Source of the DNA: a virus
DNA length: 53,651 nt
Reading direction: 5' to 3' (one strand)
IMG/VR virus record: IMGVR_UViG_3300025417_000028
Location: 1-53,651 of that record
Both the position numbers and the translations under genes were made by a program. Each line of letters begins with the position of its first letter. The stretch's first letter is position 1. Below the pieces are notes generated by a model. It was given only the letters and a program-made list of their open reading frames with translations, made no database searches and was not told the origin of the DNA. Below, one piece after another: positions 14,375 to 22,837 of the stretch.

Positions 14375-16207
14375 ATGTTCGACTTTAATGCTCTTGCAAA
14401 CAGTCCTTTCAATGATACGATTTCAGGTTCTACAAAGGGACAATCTATTGCTGATCTTATAGCAAATACAGAAAGTGAACAAGCTCAAAACTTTGGAGGG
14501 ACATTTGCTTCAGGTAGATATTTTCAACAAAAATACAATGAATTATTTTACGATGTCGATTTGTATTTAGATAATAGTGGAGTATTACCAAACGATGATA
14601 ACACGAAGAGATATTTTATTAATCCTTCTGCAGTTTTAAACTTAAACATATCAGATACTGTCAACGACTGGGTTGCAGATGGTAGCATTTCTATTATGTA
14701 TTTGCCTGAAAATGCTCCAAAGTTTGAAGCAACAAAGACTGGCAATCCAGCTGATACTATTACAAGCGCAGCAGCACAAAACGGAGTAGCTTTGAATAGC
14801 TATCAATTCAGAGGAGATGGTTATGATTTGTTGAGAGTCGGCATGGTTCCAAAAACGGCTAGTACAGCTGGTGGAAATAAAAGCGCAACCGAAGGACAAA
14901 TAAATGTTAATCCTAACGATCCGAAATGGTATTTGTCGTATCTATTTTCAATATACGAAGTAGAAGATTTTACAGGTAAAGTACCAGGCATAACTGGACC
15001 TTTGTCGTCATACATGAAGTGTGTCAAGATGTACTTCAGAGATGTAAGATATCAAATCTTGCGTACTACAAATCTTGAATACTCTACTGCTTTGAGTAAG
15101 AGTGCTGTAGTAGATGAATCTTTAGATAATGGTTATAATGGAGCTTCTGGTACTCCAAGAGTGTTGTTTACTGGAGAAGCACTCAACGAAGTGTTCAACA
15201 AAGGTTTAGCAGACTCAACTCTTAAAACAGGTTGTCCAAAGTTTGCTGTATCAAACAGTCCAGATACGTGGGACAAAGGAGCAAGTAAAATCTTTTACAC
15301 ATCTCCAGCTGACTGGAATGCAAACGATGATGTACAGTATATCTATTCTCACCATGTTGGATCTACTACAATAGGTCAAGGAATAAATGATTTGTGTTTG
15401 CTTCATACAAACAGAGCTTTAACATCTGGAGATGTCGAACAAATCTGCCTTACTCCTCTTTCTAAATTCTTTGAAAAAGCTGGAAATGATAAATCTTCTC
15501 CTGGACCTTTACAGCTTGAACACTTTTTTACTACTTCACAAACTGACGAAAAACCTCCAGCCACTAGTATGATGTATAAAGCTCCTTTTTCGCAGAACAC
15601 AAACAATGATGCGGTTGATTTAAAAACAGCTAAATACGGTCAAATTGTTAGTTTTAGTTTTGTTGATATGTCTGCAGATATCAACAGTACAGCTTTAGTT
15701 ACTTCCCCTGTATATTCAGTTAATATTGGTACCAGAACGTTTAATGCTCAGTTTACTAACAATGATGTCGTTACAGCTAAAAACACGATTGCTACAGCGT
15801 ATATTGATCATTTATATAAAACAGGAGATTCTAAGCAATTGTTTCTTCCTACACTACACAGTACAAAAAAATCATTAAATCTATTTCCTGTATTTTCTTT
15901 AAACGGAGATAGTCCTTTGACTAGACAAAAAAATGGTATACTAAATCTTATTAATACTGGTGTGTTTCAAAATGCATGTATATGCTTTAAGACTCTTGGA
16001 CTTTCTTTAAGAAAGTCTGGAACATTCATCGGTATTGATAAAGCTGGTGGTTCCGAAGACAACGATTTTAATAATAAACTATACGGACAATACTTTGTCG
16101 TTAAAGTAGACCACATATTTGAAGCAGGAGCATATGTTAATCAAATCTATGCTATCAAGCTTCATAGATTCTCAGCTCCTTCCGTAGCGTTTGGTTCAAC
16201 GTTGTAA
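14375..16207 (+). CDS. Baseplate central hub protein (gp27-like), 610 aa
   Basis: The N-terminus is low complexity; then YDVDLYLDNSG leads to AVLNLNISDTVNDWVADGSISIMY, which matches the opening of hub proteins (a beta strand, then a helix, then a GTITI-type strand). The C-terminus has KLYGQYFVVKVDHIFEAGAYVNQIYAIKLHR, the strand order seen at the end of many hub proteins. T4 gp27 has 391 residues; this one carries a long middle insertion (about residues 180-430). It probably forms the trimeric hub under gp48. The 3' end overlaps the convergent clamp-loader gene by 12 nt. Confidence 0.65.
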   Translation: MFDFNALANSPFNDTISGSTKGQSIADLIANTESEQAQNFGGTFASGRYFQQKYNELFYDVDLYLDNSGVLPNDDNTKRYFINPSAVLNLNISDTVNDWVADGSISIMYLPENAPKFEATKTGNPADTITSAAAQNGVALNSYQFRGDGYDLLRVGMVPKTASTAGGNKSATEGQINVNPNDPKWYLSYLFSIYEVEDFTGKVPGITGPLSSYMKCVKMYFRDVRYQILRTTNLEYSTALSKSAVVDESLDNGYNGASGTPRVLFTGEALNEVFNKGLADSTLKTGCPKFAVSNSPDTWDKGASKIFYTSPADWNANDDVQYIYSHHVGSTTIGQGINDLCLLHTNRALTSGDVEQICLTPLSKFFEKAGNDKSSPGPLQLEHFFTTSQTDEKPPATSMMYKAPFSQNTNNDAVDLKTAKYGQIVSFSFVDMSADINSTALVTSPVYSVNIGTRTFNAQFTNNDVVTAKNTIATAYIDHLYKTGDSKQLFLPTLHSTKKSLNLFPVFSLNGDSPLTRQKNGILNLINTGVFQNACICFKTLGLSLRKSGTFIGIDKAGGSEDNDFNNKLYGQYFVVKVDHIFEAGAYVNQIYAIKLHRFSAPSVAFGSTL

Positions 16208-17131
16208 AATAGCCCTTGAAAGCTTAAGTATTACTGCAAAACAACCAATTTCTTTATCGACGATTATGCTGTCTTGATATAATCCTTCAGCAATCACCAG
16301 TAGAGAGTTTGTCTTACAATCGTGAGCAATATCAGATTTAAATACTGCCTCGAATATCTCCTTCAAGAGATTTCGATAGTCATTAGAAAACTGCTTTTCG
16401 TTTTCAATGATATACTTTCTTATTGTCATAAGATCCTTGTTTTCTATTATGTCTTTGAGAATACTTTCTGCAAATTCTGTAGAGACTTCATTTCTAATCT
16501 GAAGAGTACCAGTTACAGAGTACTTTTGTACATCGTTCACTATACGACGAAGATCGGGTAAATTTTTACGAATATGTTCAAGCAACAATGGTTTTTGTTC
16601 CTGAGGTATTGTTACTTCTTCTTTCTTGAGGATTTCGACTACACGCTGCACAACCCCTTCGATGGGGGGAATAAGGTTGACTATCTGGCAACGAGACTGA
16701 AGAGGAGGAATAACCTTAAAAAGGTAGTTGCACGTAAGTATGAAACGGGTGTTTGAAGCAAACTCTTCCATTACATTTCTCAAAGCCTTCTGACCTTCAA
16801 GTGTGAGAGCATCAGCTTCATCAAGAAGAATGACTTTAATCTTTCCATCAAAAGACTTTGTCTTAGCAAAGCCCATGATCTTTCCTCTCACGGAATCAAT
16901 ACCATTCTCATCTGATGCGTTAATGTATAGATACTGACAATCTAAACTCTTGTTAACAAGAATCTTTGCAAGAGAAGTCTTGCCAGTACCTTGAATGCCA
17001 GCAAACAAGAGATGAGGAATCTCTTGCTTACTCTGCAACGACTCAAATAGTTCTCTATCTTCCTTAGAAAGGACTATAGTATCTAAACTATTAGGACGAT
17101 ACTTTTCGCACCATAGATGATTAAAATCCAT
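16196..17131 (-). CDS. Sliding clamp loader small/ATPase subunit, T4 gp44-like
   Basis: A 311-residue AAA+ ATPase of the RFC-small/gp44 type. Visible motifs: LWCEKYRPNSLDTIV near the N-terminus, Walker A AGIQGTGKTS at 44-53, Walker B VILLDEAD at 100-107, sensor 1 ILTCNY at 131-136 and the SRC motif LQSRCQI at 144-150. It loads the DNA sliding clamp at primer ends during replication. The partner gp62-like subunit and the clamp are not in this window. Its ATG overlaps the dUTPase stop (TAATG), so the two are translationally coupled, though in T4 the neighbours are other replication genes. Confidence 0.95.
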   Translation of the reverse strand: MDFNHLWCEKYRPNSLDTIVLSKEDRELFESLQSKQEIPHLLFAGIQGTGKTSLAKILVNKSLDCQYLYINASDENGIDSVRGKIMGFAKTKSFDGKIKVILLDEADALTLEGQKALRNVMEEFASNTRFILTCNYLFKVIPPLQSRCQIVNLIPPIEGVVQRVVEILKKEEVTIPQEQKPLLLEHIRKNLPDLRRIVNDVQKYSVTGTLQIRNEVSTEFAESILKDIIENKDLMTIRKYIIENEKQFSNDYRNLLKEIFEAVFKSDIAHDCKTNSLLVIAEGLYQDSIIVDKEIGCFAVILKLSRAILQR

Positions 17132-17610
17132 TATTGCTTTCCACTAGAACCAAATCCACCTTCGCCACGTGCATCGACAGCCTCTTCAACTTCATTTGCA
17201 AAAGAGATCTCAGTATGATAGATCTTTTCAATCTTAAACTGAGTGACCTTATCTCCTACTTCAAACGTGTAGTCCTTATCAGAGAAGTTGAGAAGCTTAA
17301 CTCCCACATCCCCTCTATAGCCATTATCCATCTCTCCAGCAACTCGTTGAAGAAGATGCTTAAATGAGAGACCAGACTTGTTCTTAGTAGCAAAGCCAAA
17401 TCCTGGAGTAATATAAGCCACAGTCAAACCTACAGGAATGAGAGCCTGACCTACTTTAAAAACTCCATCTACAACCTTTGAAGCTGGAACTACTGTTCGT
17501 TCGCAGCAATGAAGATCATAACAATTATCTCCTGCATGAGCTTTTGTTGGAAGCTTAGCATCAGGATGAGTCTTTACAAATTTAATTTTAACTAGTTCGT
17601 CGAATTGCAT
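17131..17610 (-). CDS. dut: dUTP pyrophosphatase (trimeric dUTPase)
   Basis: A 159-residue protein with all five trimeric dUTPase motifs in order: motif I AHAGDNCYDL (about 25-34), motif II KSGLSFK (a Lys replaces the usual Arg), motif III GEMDNGYRGDVGV (with the catalytic Asp of motif III possibly replaced or shifted), motif IV GDKVTQFKIEKI, and the P-loop-like C-terminal motif V RGEGGFGSSGK. It hydrolyses dUTP to dUMP and diphosphate, keeping uracil out of phage DNA and feeding dTMP synthesis. It precedes the clamp loader in one operon. Confidence 0.93.
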   Translation of the reverse strand: MQFDELVKIKFVKTHPDAKLPTKAHAGDNCYDLHCCERTVVPASKVVDGVFKVGQALIPVGLTVAYITPGFGFATKNKSGLSFKHLLQRVAGEMDNGYRGDVGVKLLNFSDKDYTFEVGDKVTQFKIEKIYHTEISFANEVEEAVDARGEGGFGSSGKQ

Positions 17611-17611
17611 A

Positions 17612-17791
17612 TTAAAACTCTCTCCCTTTGTCTTCTGAAATCAACTGGCGGATGTGAGGATTTGATGTTTGCTCTCTCACAACGTTTTGACCAACTAAGG
17701 CAGCATTTTGCTGAAGCCATGACACAAGAGCTGCTTCTTTTTCATTCGGAACAACAAAGGTTCCACTACTTGTTTGCACTATAATAGACAT
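17612..17791 (-). CDS. Small hypothetical protein, 59 aa
   Basis: A 59-residue protein starting MSIIVQTSSGTFVVPNEKE. A beta hairpin appears to precede a helix (AALVSWLQQNAAL). The ATG is preferred over a TTG eight codons upstream. It ends 1 nt before the dUTPase ATG, so it heads the dut-clamp-loader operon. Function unknown. Confidence 0.6.
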   Translation of the reverse strand: MSIIVQTSSGTFVVPNEKEAALVSWLQQNAALVGQNVVREQTSNPHIRQLISEDKGREF

Positions 17792-17833
17792 ATAGAAGAA
17801 CTTACTACAGTGCACAAAAAGATCAACAAGGCT

Positions 17834-17839
17834 TAATTA
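17834..17839 (+). promoter_or_regulatory. Late-type promoter box TAATTA (weak match)
   Basis: A TAATTA variant 6 nt before the ATG of the terminase small subunit, in the divergent region facing the dUTPase operon. Confidence 0.35.
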
Positions 17840-17845
17840 CTTTAA

Positions 17846-18313
17846 ATGAGTGATGATATTAGTACACTGATAGACGAGCTGTCTTCGTTTAAGCTTCCTG
17901 CACCAAACACTGATAGAGCTAGATTTCAAGAAGATGAATTGACAGAAGATTCTTTAAAGCAATACGTTCTTAAACAATCAAAGGCTCTTATTGATGTCGG
18001 TGTTGGTACTGCTCAGGATATGTCATCGTATGTAGTTCAAAATCAAAATCCTGATGATGTTGCTGCACTTGCTGAAGTCATGTCAGCAACTTCAAAGCTT
18101 ATTGATACTCTACACAAATCCACTCTCATAGACAAGAAGGCAGATAGAGATGAAAAGATGAAAAGGATGGACATTGAAGCTAAAAAGGAAATAGCTCAAC
18201 TTAAAGGAAGCAATAGTGTCACAAACAATATGAATGTTTTAGTAGCCTCAAGAGAAGATATTATGAAGAAACTATTCGGCAATTCTGACGTTATAGAGAT
18301 AGAAAATGCTTAA
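17846..18313 (+). CDS. Terminase small subunit, T4 gp16-like
   Basis: A 155-residue, almost all-helical protein. The long central hairpin (QSKALIDVGVGTAQDMSS, then PDDVAALAEVMSATSKLIDTLHKSTL) and the C-terminal NVLVASREDIMKKLFG strand-helix match the gp16 scheme, in which a helix ending in a DLHKK-like turn is followed by a short VFVGS-type segment. It would form the ring that recognises DNA and regulates the large terminase during packaging. The large subunit (gp17) is not directly downstream; a fibre gene is there instead. Confidence 0.75.
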   Translation: MSDDISTLIDELSSFKLPAPNTDRARFQEDELTEDSLKQYVLKQSKALIDVGVGTAQDMSSYVVQNQNPDDVAALAEVMSATSKLIDTLHKSTLIDKKADRDEKMKRMDIEAKKEIAQLKGSNSVTNNMNVLVASREDIMKKLFGNSDVIEIENA

Positions 18314-18316
18314 ATA
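18311..18316 (+). promoter_or_regulatory. Late-type promoter box TAAATA
   Basis: TAAATA overlapping the terminase stop codon, 7 nt before the ATG of the fibre gene. Confidence 0.55.
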
Positions 18317-18323
18317 ATAGATT

Positions 18324-21300
18324 ATGGCTGTTCTCGTTCCTAATTTAAGCTCTGGTGGTTATGATCCTTATAGTTTCGGTATTGCCGAAACTTATTCCTA
18401 TATTCCTATTGCAAACGATCAAGGTCGTCCAATCTTTGCTAAGGCTTCTTATATTACAAATCTTAGCGATCTTGTTGTTTCTATTACAGCTGGTAATGTA
18501 GATATTGGAGCTGTTCATCTTCTCGATCACACAAACGGATTATACGCAAGTATTGCCAATATCGGTCTTGAAGGAATAGATGCTGGAGCTGGAGCAGTAC
18601 GAGTACTTACACAAGATTTTGAATCAACTATTGATGATATAACAATCGGCGATAAGAATGGCAATTTTGCTTCTGTTAACGCAGCAGCGAGTGCTCTGAA
18701 TGTATACAATGTCAATCCTGTAACAGCAGTTCAAGTATTAAACCCTGTTAGTGCTGTATCTATTACAAATCAATTAACAGGAATTACCATTCTTAACCCT
18801 GTTACTGCAATTGAAATTGCAAATGATAGCGGTAGTCCAATTCCAGTAAGTGGTTCTTTAAGTGCTACAATCTTTAACCCTGTTACAGCTGTTACTGTTA
18901 ATAACCTCAGTACATATATTGGTTCATTAACTTCTACTATAGCTACTGCTAACAATCAAATAGTAACTAATACTCTTCTCAATACTCTTACAGCTAACAA
19001 TGCAACGAGTGTTAATCAGACTGTTACAAATACTCTTCTCAATACTCTTTCAACACAAGGTGCTACTGAAATTAGCTTAGCAACAGCCGGTAACACTCTA
19101 TTAAACTCATTAACAGCAAGTCAAGCAACAGAGATTACATTACAGAAGTCTCTAACAGCTAACAATGCAACGAGTGCTAATCAATTAGTAACTAATACTC
19201 TTCTCAATAGCCTTACAGCCAATGTAGCTACTGCAAGTAATCAAAATGCTACAAACAGCTTATTGAATTCGCTAACAGCTAACAATGCAACTTCTGTCAA
19301 TCAGCTTAATACAAATAGTTTATTAAACTCACTTACAGCTAATGTTGCTACAAGTGTCAATCAAGTTAATACAAATACTCTTCTTAACACTCTTACAGCT
19401 AATGTTGCTACAGCAGTTAATCAAGTTAATACAAACACTCTTTTAAACTCTCTCACATCATCTGTAGCCACTGCAACAAATCAAACAGTAACAAACACTC
19501 TTCTTAACACTCTTACAGCTAATGTAGCAACTGCTGCTAACCAAAACACTACTAATACTCTTTTAAACGCTCTCACAGCTAATGTTGCAACTGCAACAAA
19601 TCAAACAGTAACTAACACTCTTCTCAATTCGTTAACTGCTAGTGAAACTACGTTAGTTACTTTAACTAAAGTATTAACTTCTAATAACGCAACAGCTGTT
19701 AATCAGGTAGCAACTAATACTCTTCTTAACTCTCTTACAGCTAATGTTGCAACTGCAGTTAATCAGACAGTTACAAACACTCTTCTCAATTCGTTAACAG
19801 CAAATGTAGCTACAGCTAATAATCAAGTAACTACTAATACTCTTCTTAATAGTGTTACAGCCAATCAAGCTACAGCATTAAACCAAGCTAGCACTAACAC
19901 TCTTTTAAATTCTCTTACATCAAATGTTGCTACAAGTATTAATCAAGTAACTACTAATACTCTTCTTAATACTCTTTCAACTGAGTTACAGACTAGTAAC
20001 ACTTTACTGAATACTATTTCAGCTTATACATATGCTGGAACAGTTAGTTCTTCTCCAAGATTTGTAGATATTGTTCCTAATACAAATGCTTCTCCTATTT
20101 TAACAAAGTATGCAGATTCCCTTCAACTTGATCCTCTTGGAAGACTTCGTACAGCAAATACTACCAATCAATGGTGGTATCAAGCATCTGTAGATAAGGA
20201 TGGAGACTTAAGATTTACTGAACAGTTTACTGCTCTTTCAGCACAAAGTGTTTATGTTCCAGGAATTGCTGCTATCACTTTAACTCCTGGTTTAAGTTCA
20301 ACTGGTTCTGCTATTCGTCAGACTAGAAGATACTTCAAACATCGCCCTGGTGTTGGTCACCAAGTCTTCTTTACTTTAAACTGGTCTGGTGCGCAAACTA
20401 GTGTTGTAAAGAGAATGGGTCAGTATGATAGTACTGATGGTATGTTCTTTGAATTATCAGGAACAAGTTTTAATGTTGTTGTTCGTAGAACATTAGCAGA
20501 TGGAACATTAGTTGAAGATAGAACAAATAGTGCTAACTTCAGTAATGATAAATTAGATGGAACTGGACCTTCTGGTCTTAACTTCTTTACACCAGCTGTT
20601 ACTGCTGTTAATCTATCTGCTGTTTCAGTTACTACAGTTACTCAAACAAATTATCCAAATGTCTATAATGTTGTTTTTGATACTAATGGTGTTGACCTAA
20701 CAAGTACCTATAAAGTTGGAAGTAAGATATCTGTATCTGGTGCTTCAAATAATCTTTATAATGGTATAGCATTTGTTGCTGGTACTTCTTCTACTCAGCT
20801 TACTGGTACATATACTATCAACCCTGGTACATTACCTTCTGGTAGAACAATTAGTACTTCTCAAACTCCTTGGAATATGGAGTGGACATTCTGGTTTGAT
20901 TACATTGGTGGAAGAACAAGTAGAGTAAGATTTGTTATTGCTTCACCAAGTCAAGGGCCTGTTCTTCTTCACACTTATAGTTCTGGTGGAACATTAGGTA
21001 CTCAGTTTGTTAATGATACAGCATCACCTCTAAGGTATGAAATCTTTAATACTCAAACGCAAACTGTTCTTCCAATTTTAACACTAGGAGCGGAAGCAAT
21101 AGATATCGAAGCAGAGGCTTCACAAAACCCTAACTTTACTTCTGCATTTAATAATACAGGTGTTGTTTTTAATAAGACAACAGGAACGGAGCGCCCATTA
21201 ATTGGGGTTGGTCTAAGAGCTGGTCAACCTTATCAAAGAGGAGATATTCAGTTCCAGACAATTAACTTTACTGAAAATGGTAATAATTTAAATAATGCTG

Positions 21301-21629
21301 TAAATCCTTATCCAACTTACTATTGGAGGCTTGTTCTTAATCCAACTATTACTGGTACAATAACTGCTACAAATGTTGGCAAAGCCTCTCAATCAAATAC
21401 CTATGCAGCTAATGCTACTCTAAGTGGTGGACAGCAGCTGTACAGTGGTTACTTTGCTGGTGGTGTTGGAGCTATAGAAGTACCTACATCTTTAAACTTC
21501 TTAAATATGGGCACAAATGTAACTAATACAACTCCTGATATTGTTGTATTGTGTGCTACTTTGATTGGAGATGCTCCACAGAATAACTCAACCTTATTTG
21601 CGGGTGTAAACTTCATTGAAGCGTTGTAA
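18324..21629 (+). CDS. Repeat-rich fibre / virion surface protein, 1101 aa
   Basis: The N-terminal module (about residues 15-50: FGIAETYSYIPIANDQGRPIFAKASY) is shared with two short proteins near 28 and 30 kb and may anchor the protein to the virion. Then come NPVTAVxV repeats (about 128-200) and 17 units with a TNTLLNSLTAN core at 20-residue spacing (about 213-565), which look like a trimeric coiled-coil shaft. A YADSLQLDPLGRLRT segment follows. The C-terminal beta domain contains DGMFFELSGTSFNVVVRRTL and NDKLDGTGPSGLNF, a module I know from structural proteins of cyanophage-like viruses. It follows the terminase gene. Role in attachment is inferred. Confidence 0.75.
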   Translation: MAVLVPNLSSGGYDPYSFGIAETYSYIPIANDQGRPIFAKASYITNLSDLVVSITAGNVDIGAVHLLDHTNGLYASIANIGLEGIDAGAGAVRVLTQDFESTIDDITIGDKNGNFASVNAAASALNVYNVNPVTAVQVLNPVSAVSITNQLTGITILNPVTAIEIANDSGSPIPVSGSLSATIFNPVTAVTVNNLSTYIGSLTSTIATANNQIVTNTLLNTLTANNATSVNQTVTNTLLNTLSTQGATEISLATAGNTLLNSLTASQATEITLQKSLTANNATSANQLVTNTLLNSLTANVATASNQNATNSLLNSLTANNATSVNQLNTNSLLNSLTANVATSVNQVNTNTLLNTLTANVATAVNQVNTNTLLNSLTSSVATATNQTVTNTLLNTLTANVATAANQNTTNTLLNALTANVATATNQTVTNTLLNSLTASETTLVTLTKVLTSNNATAVNQVATNTLLNSLTANVATAVNQTVTNTLLNSLTANVATANNQVTTNTLLNSVTANQATALNQASTNTLLNSLTSNVATSINQVTTNTLLNTLSTELQTSNTLLNTISAYTYAGTVSSSPRFVDIVPNTNASPILTKYADSLQLDPLGRLRTANTTNQWWYQASVDKDGDLRFTEQFTALSAQSVYVPGIAAITLTPGLSSTGSAIRQTRRYFKHRPGVGHQVFFTLNWSGAQTSVVKRMGQYDSTDGMFFELSGTSFNVVVRRTLADGTLVEDRTNSANFSNDKLDGTGPSGLNFFTPAVTAVNLSAVSVTTVTQTNYPNVYNVVFDTNGVDLTSTYKVGSKISVSGASNNLYNGIAFVAGTSSTQLTGTYTINPGTLPSGRTISTSQTPWNMEWTFWFDYIGGRTSRVRFVIASPSQGPVLLHTYSSGGTLGTQFVNDTASPLRYEIFNTQTQTVLPILTLGAEAIDIEAEASQNPNFTSAFNNTGVVFNKTTGTERPLIGVGLRAGQPYQRGDIQFQTINFTENGNNLNNAVNPYPTYYWRLVLNPTITGTITATNVGKASQSNTYAANATLSGGQQLYSGYFAGGVGAIEVPTSLNFLNMGTNVTNTTPDIVVLCATLIGDAPQNNSTLFAGVNFIEAL
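18960..20020 (+). repeat. 60-bp in-frame tandem repeats in the fibre gene
   Basis: Seventeen copies of the codons for LLN occur in a 20-residue (60-bp) register, with interruptions where the unit is shortened or replaced (for example near GATEISLATAG and ASETTLVTLTKV). Several copies are nearly identical over 30-40 bp, so unequal recombination could change the shaft length. Confidence 0.8.
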
Positions 21630-21635
21630 AAAAGA

Positions 21636-21641
21636 TAAGTA
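21636..21641 (+). promoter_or_regulatory. Late-type promoter box TAAGTA
   Basis: GATAAGTA with exactly 5 nt to the ATG of the membrane-protein gene. Confidence 0.6.
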
Positions 21642-21646
21642 TTAGT

Positions 21647-22495
21647 ATGTTTACAATACTGATTGGTTTGGTTGCATTGCTAGTAGCTGGTTGTGCTGCT
21701 TTCTTTTCTGTACAAGGTTTAGCTACTTTATACGCAGCTCGTTTCGTAGCTGTTTGTGTCATGGCTGGAGGACTGGAAGCTGGAAAACTTATTGCTGCTT
21801 CTTTTCTTCATCGTTATTGGAAGACCTGTGGAATACTCCTAAAGTGTTATCTTACTCTAGCTGTAGTCGTTCTTATGGCTATTACTTCTCTTGGTATCTT
21901 TGGTTTTCTTACAGGAGCTTACCAACAGAGTCATGTTAAGATTGAGATTACAGATACAAAGCAAGAAGCTCTTCAATCAAAGAAAGCTTTCATTCAAGAT
22001 GAACTTAATCAGCTTAATGATAGAATAAAGACACTGAATGAAGCAAGAAAAGCTCAAGAGTTAAGACTGCCTAATTTATCAAGACGTTCAGCTGCTCCTA
22101 TCTACGAAGATATTAAAAGATCTGGAGAAGAAATTACAGCAACAAGAACAAAGATTGATGAACTCTCTAATCAGCTTTTACAAACGAGCGAAGCTTCTAT
22201 CAATACTAAGATAGAAAGCACGAAAGAAACCGATATAGGCACTTTAAAGTATGTAGCAAAAGCATTTAACGTATCAATGGATGATGTAGTAAAATGGTTC
22301 ACTCTCGCTATTGTTTGTGTATTTGATCCTTTAGCTATTGCTCTCATACTTGCTTATAACTCTCTTATCGAGAAAACTAAACCCGTCGAATCCGAGGGAA
22401 TTAAAACTGAACCAAGAGAAGTAGAAGTTGTAGAAGAAAAACCGAAGAAGTCTCTCAGAAAGAAAATCTCAAGCTTAATTAACTATAGAGCATGA
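21647..22495 (+). CDS. Multi-pass membrane protein with coiled coil, 282 aa
   Basis: Two or three N-terminal hydrophobic helices (residues about 2-25, 28-50 and 65-92) are followed by a charged coiled coil (about 105-195: TKQEALQSKKAFIQDELNQL and on). A fourth hydrophobic segment follows (about 222-248: WFTLAIVCVFDPLAIALILAY), then a basic tail. The layout suggests a membrane-anchored protein with a helical domain between membrane segments. Similar phage proteins are annotated as hypothetical. Expression looks late. Its stop overlaps the start of the 56-residue gene (ATGA). Confidence 0.65.
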   Translation: MFTILIGLVALLVAGCAAFFSVQGLATLYAARFVAVCVMAGGLEAGKLIAASFLHRYWKTCGILLKCYLTLAVVVLMAITSLGIFGFLTGAYQQSHVKIEITDTKQEALQSKKAFIQDELNQLNDRIKTLNEARKAQELRLPNLSRRSAAPIYEDIKRSGEEITATRTKIDELSNQLLQTSEASINTKIESTKETDIGTLKYVAKAFNVSMDDVVKWFTLAIVCVFDPLAIALILAYNSLIEKTKPVESEGIKTEPREVEVVEEKPKKSLRKKISSLINYRA

Positions 22496-22662
22496 GTGCA
22501 AAGTATTCAGACGCAAAAAGAAGAAATTATAGAGATCTTACTGTAGATGTTGAATTGAAAGACTTTGTTCCTTCTAAGGACATTGTAAAAGATTTTAAAG
22601 ATAAGCAAGAAGAGAAGCTTGGGTTCTTTAAAACCGTTCTAACTAATCTGTTTAAGAAGTAA
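22492..22662 (+). CDS. Small basic hypothetical protein, 56 aa
   Basis: A 56-codon frame starting in an ATGA overlap with the membrane-protein gene, reading MSAKYSDAKRRNYRDLTVDV and ending KTVLTNLFKK. It is rich in Lys and Asp with a helical C-terminus. The ATGA junction and codon use support a real gene. The 3' end overlaps the convergent 61-residue gene by 11 nt. Function unknown. Confidence 0.6.
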   Translation: MSAKYSDAKRRNYRDLTVDVELKDFVPSKDIVKDFKDKQEEKLGFFKTVLTNLFKK

Positions 22663-22837
22663 TCTTATCTCTAAATTCTGAGATAACATCAGCATAGTGA
22701 TCTTTCTTTTGCTGAAGAATATAAAGCTCATTAGAAAGCTTATGGATTATTTCAGATTGTCTGAGTGTCTGTTCTCTAAACTCGTCGATAACCCTATTAG
22801 CAATTCTTATGTCTGTGAAGTTTGATTTGTTGTTCAT
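22652..22837 (-). CDS. Small helical hypothetical protein, 61 aa
   Basis: A 61-residue, fully helical, coiled-coil-like protein (VIDEFREQTLRQSEIIHKLS NELYIL pattern). Its ATG overlaps the stop of the PaaK/CapK-like gene (ATGA), so it is the third gene of that cassette. Function unknown. Confidence 0.6.
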   Translation of the reverse strand: MNNKSNFTDIRIANRVIDEFREQTLRQSEIIHKLSNELYILQQKKDHYADVISEFRDKITS

